A DNA stretch of 46,425 nt from a bacterium (lineage in GTDB: Bacteria; Actinomycetota; Acidimicrobiia; Acidimicrobiales; CATQHL01): positions 1 through 46,425 of the forward strand of contig JAPOYM010000130.1 in the NCBI GenBank assembly GCA_026706565.1. The letters are read 5' to 3'. Position numbers and translations under genes: made by a program. The notes beneath the pieces are model-generated. The model worked only from the letters and a program-made list of their open reading frames with translations, was not told the origin of the DNA and ran no database searches. This document shows, piece after piece, positions 44,451 through 46,425 of this stretch. Positions within the stretch are counted from its first letter, which is position 1, and each line of letters begins with the position of its first letter.

Positions 44451-44473
44451 CCGCTCCCCCGGTCGGGGGGCGG
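44451..44473 (+). terminator. GC hairpin after the DUF6159-like gene
   Basis: CCGCTCCCCC, loop GGTC, then GGGGGGCGG form a stem of 8-9 bp within 10 bp of the stop at 44445. There is no T-tract. It may also serve the opposite strand. Confidence 0.55.
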
Positions 44474-44476
44474 ACA

Positions 44477-44560
44477 TCACACGTCGAGCCAGTCGGGGCG
44501 GTCCGAGACTCCCTGCACGGTCCAGCCGCCGTCCACGACGATGCACTGGCCGTCACACAC
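44477..44560 (-). pseudogene. 3' remnant of a short-chain dehydrogenase/reductase gene
   Basis: Reading the minus strand toward the TGA at 44477 gives VCDGQCIVVDGGWTVQGV...WLDV. This is the near-universal C-terminal strand of SDR-family enzymes (GQ-x-x-x-VDGG). Upstream of it there is no Rossmann motif or catalytic YxxxK in any frame, and the Uma2 gene begins to occupy the strand. It looks like the tail left by deletion of an SDR gene. Confidence 0.7.
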
Positions 44561-44640
44561 CCGATGGCGCGTCCTCACCGCTCCCGCGAGACCGGCAGGG
44601 GGCGCGCACGCAACGAACCATCGCTCGTATTCGCGGCGAG

Positions 44641-44658
44641 CCTGCCGCCTCCGGCAGG
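44641..44658 (-). terminator. terminator hairpin after the Uma2-family gene
   Basis: A perfect 7-bp stem CCTGCCG/CGGCAGG with a 4-nt loop lies about 15 bp after the Uma2 stop at 44673. Confidence 0.55.
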
Positions 44659-44672
44659 GGCGGGGCTCGGGC

Positions 44673-45401
44673 TTACGCCTGCTCGCCCAGCCGGGCCCGC
44701 AGGGCGGCTACCTCGGTCTCGGCGGCGCGTCGGGCGGCGGCCTCGGCGTCTCGCTCATGACTGGTCGTGTGAAGAGCCTGGCGCAGTTGGTCGTTGTCGC
44801 GGCGGGTGTCGTCGGGGTCGGGTAGCCATCGGCCGCTCCGGGGGTCGCGGAAGCGCAGTCGGCGCCCCTCGGCGCACAGGTCGAGGCCCAAGACGCTGCT
44901 GCGGCCGCGCAGGCCGCCTCCGCCGTCGGCGCCCACCGCTATCGGCGCCCAGGCGCCGCCCTCCCGGCGGTCGCCCTGCAAGGCGGGGGAGTAGAACTCG
45001 CCGCCGGTGGGGTCGAGGCGCCAGTACTCGCTGACGCCCATCTCCAGATACGCCGCGGGCTTGTCGTCCAAGTCGTTCCGGTAGGTGCGCTCCGAGGCGA
45101 CCTCCAGCACGAACGCGGGCGGCGCGCCCACCTCCCAGAGCCGGTAGCTGGCCGCCTCCTGGATGCGGCGGGGGTCCACGCCGAAGCACACGAACACGTC
45201 GGGCGCGACCACCCTGCGGGCCGGCAGCGGGCGGTAATAGACATTGAGGTCCTGGCCGACGAAGCAGCCCCGGAGCCCCGCGAAGTGCCCCCGCAGCGCG
45301 CCGTAGCACAGGAAGCGCACCAGCGAATGCAGGTCCGAGTCAGGCACGCTGGGAGTGGCGGGGTACGCCACGTCGGGATCCAAGTCGGCCAGCACGCTCA
45401 T
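44673..45401 (-). CDS. Uma2 family protein (PD-(D/E)XK nuclease fold)
   Basis: The 242-residue protein has the Uma2/DUF820 pattern: VVAPDVFVCFG (Asp), then AFVLEVASERTYRNDLDDKPAAYLEMGVSEYWRLDP (Glu and Lys positions), and a C-terminal coiled coil (ERDAEAAARRAAETEVAALRARLGEQ). The fold is that of restriction endonucleases, but the family's function is unknown; many copies occur in cyanobacteria and Actinobacteria. The usual ExK reads EVAS here, so catalysis is uncertain. ATG at 45401, followed by a hairpin terminator. Confidence 0.86.
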   Translation of the reverse strand: MSVLADLDPDVAYPATPSVPDSDLHSLVRFLCYGALRGHFAGLRGCFVGQDLNVYYRPLPARRVVAPDVFVCFGVDPRRIQEAASYRLWEVGAPPAFVLEVASERTYRNDLDDKPAAYLEMGVSEYWRLDPTGGEFYSPALQGDRREGGAWAPIAVGADGGGGLRGRSSVLGLDLCAEGRRLRFRDPRSGRWLPDPDDTRRDNDQLRQALHTTSHERDAEAAARRAAETEVAALRARLGEQA

Positions 45402-45950
45402 CGTCGCCTCCCCTCCCGCGGCCCAGCCGCCGCGGCCTCGACTGCCAGGCTAGTCCGACCGGCCCGCCCCCGCGGACGTTGTCTGCCATAAGCGGAGATT
45501 CTAATAGATATCATGGTGTTTCTAAACATGCCACTGAGGAGGATTGCGGCACGGCCCCCGCTAGGAGCGCCGAGCGACCCACCGCCAGCCTGTCGGGGCA
45601 AGACGACTGGCCTGCCCACCGGACCGGACGCCGGGCCGGCTTGAGGGCCCGGTTCCGGCCGCCCCATCGGCGTGAGCCACGGCCGGCAACCGCCGGTAGA
45701 GCGGTTGGCGACCGCAGAGACAGGACGGCCACGGTGGTCACCACGTCGGGCAGCGTGCGTGTCCGAGATCTTTCTGATCGCTAGTTGAGTTGACATGTCC
45801 CCGGTGGCGGCGCCGCGGCGGGACGGCCCATGAGAGCGGCGAACCCGCCGGGGGGCACCGCCGCGCGCTATGCTCGCCCGCCGGCGAGGTCCCAGCAGCC
45901 GCCGAGACCCGCCGGCTGCAGCCTGCGCCCCCACCACAAGGAGAACACTC
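45402..45950. other. 549-bp region without a supported gene
   Basis: Short open frames exist on both strands, but none shows a known motif or good start. An AT-rich patch lies at about 45489-45526 (ttctaatagatatcatgg), likely the Uma2 promoter or a degraded junction. A TATGCT at 45869-45874 could be a -10 element for the secreted repeat protein to the right; no -35 is evident. Confidence 0.45.
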
Positions 45951-46425
45951 ATGGCGACCAGTCCTGTCCCCCGAGCGGCCGCGAGGCGACCCCTCGCCGC
46001 GCCGCGCACAAACCCCCCCCCCCCCGCAGGACGGCGCCTTCGAGCTAAGGCGCTCCTAGCCGCCGCGGCGCTGCTGGCGGTCCTGGCCGGCGCGCTCGCC
46101 TCGACGCCCACCGCCGCCCAAGACACCGGCGGCGAGGTCCGCATCGTCGCCCGCAAACACACCGACGGCAGAATCGAATTCGCACTCCAACAACGCCAAG
46201 GCGACACCTGGGGAGACCGACAACTCCCCCGCTCCCGCTACTTCCCCACCACCGCTCCAACCGGACGCTGGCTCGCCAGCACACCCGTAGACGCCGCTGG
46301 CGGCGAGGTGCGCATCGTCGCCCGCAAACACACCGACGGCAGAATCGAATTCGCACTCCAACAACGCCAAGGCGACACCTGGGGAGACCGACAACTCCCC
46401 CGCTCCCGCTACTTCCCCACCACCG
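45951..46425 (+). CDS. secreted protein with 57-residue repeats, partial (C-terminus off the right edge)
   Basis: The ATG at 45951 has AAGGAG 8 bp upstream. The frame stays open to the edge (158 codons): MATSPVPRAAARRPLAAPRTN, four prolines and Ala encoded by a 13-C run, then a signal peptide (RRLRAKALLAAAALLAVLAGALA, cleavage near TAAQ). The mature part is made of 57-residue units GGEVRIVARKHTDGRIEFAL...RYFPTT...GRWLAS, each with Arg/Trp-rich beta-strand character. Such units occur as repeated tails in secreted proteins of Acidimicrobiia-like bacteria; their function is unknown. Two copies are visible and the second runs off the window. Confidence 0.85.
   Translation, partial: MATSPVPRAAARRPLAAPRTNPPPPAGRRLRAKALLAAAALLAVLAGALASTPTAAQDTGGEVRIVARKHTDGRIEFALQQRQGDTWGDRQLPRSRYFPTTAPTGRWLASTPVDAAGGEVRIVARKHTDGRIEFALQQRQGDTWGDRQLPRSRYFPTT
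46013..46025 (+). repeat. homopolymeric tract of 13 C
   Basis: Thirteen consecutive C lie in codons 21-25 of the secreted repeat protein. The full-length frame is open with 13 C. Both shifted frames reach a stop quickly: TAA at 46046-46048 and TAG at 46057-46059. Confidence 0.95.
46128..46425 (+). repeat. 171-bp (57-codon) direct repeats in the secreted protein
   Basis: The unit starting at 46128 recurs at 46299 with a single mismatch (46139 C versus 46310 G) over the visible 127 bp. Near-identity implies recent duplication. More copies may lie beyond the edge. Confidence 0.93.

Noticed and set aside
45479..45784. A 101-codon plus-strand open frame beyond the Uma2 gene
   Set aside because: There is no Shine-Dalgarno, no motif and no family resemblance, and codon use looks random, so I left it as non-coding.

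Overview
The window is a GC-rich bacterial chromosome segment with many GTG starts and frequent 4-bp start/stop overlaps. It almost certainly comes from Actinomycetota. The evidence is the gene order glmU-prs-rplY-pth-mfd-mazG-eno-ftsB, a 32-residue bS22 (AURKAIP1/COX24-type) ribosomal peptide, an actinobacterial-type methionine aminopeptidase with a proline-rich N-terminus, and an Rpf-like transglycosylase. An Acidimicrobiia-like lineage is my inference from overall character; no 16S or other marker is present to prove it.

Layout. 1-3414 (-): a large secreted subtilase with PPC-like and Calx-beta-like repeats, cut by the left edge. 3450-8781 (-): a molybdenum-hydroxylase maturation cluster (coxS, coxM, coxD-like MoxR ATPase, coxE-like VWA protein, two XdhC-type proteins, a MobA/MocA-like nucleotidyltransferase) with no large catalytic subunit. 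8917-18996 (-): a compact housekeeping run (ftsB, eno, mazG, mfd, pth, rplY, prs, glmU) with translational coupling; GlmU lacks most of its acetyltransferase domain. 19038-19109: tRNA-Gln; 19184-19282 (+): bS22. 19300-25945 (-): ispE, rsmA, a double-domain Rpf lipoprotein, tatD, metG, rsmI and a DUF192 protein.

26044-32986 (+): a Cas4/RecB-like Fe-S nuclease followed by two tandem ~1000-residue DNA adenine methyltransferase-type proteins. Their first 524 bp are identical, beginning exactly at the start codons, while the rest has diverged. This is the most likely accessory or defence locus of the window. 33077-38637: a small hypothetical (-), then mutM, a selD whose catalytic codon is an in-frame UGA (selenocysteine), a divergent PlsY-like protein, an MFS transporter and DegV. 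38683-40516 (-): map and an enoyl-CoA hydratase-like protein lacking both usual catalytic glutamates.

40694-44445 (+): a lipoprotein, a secreted Cys-containing protein, an AcuI/YhdH-type reductase and a DUF6159-like membrane protein. A 3' remnant of a short-chain dehydrogenase and a Uma2-family protein follow on the minus strand. At the right edge a secreted repeat protein begins; its N-terminal coding region carries a run of 13 C residues, a possible phase-variation tract. No CRISPR array, transposase or prophage gene was seen.
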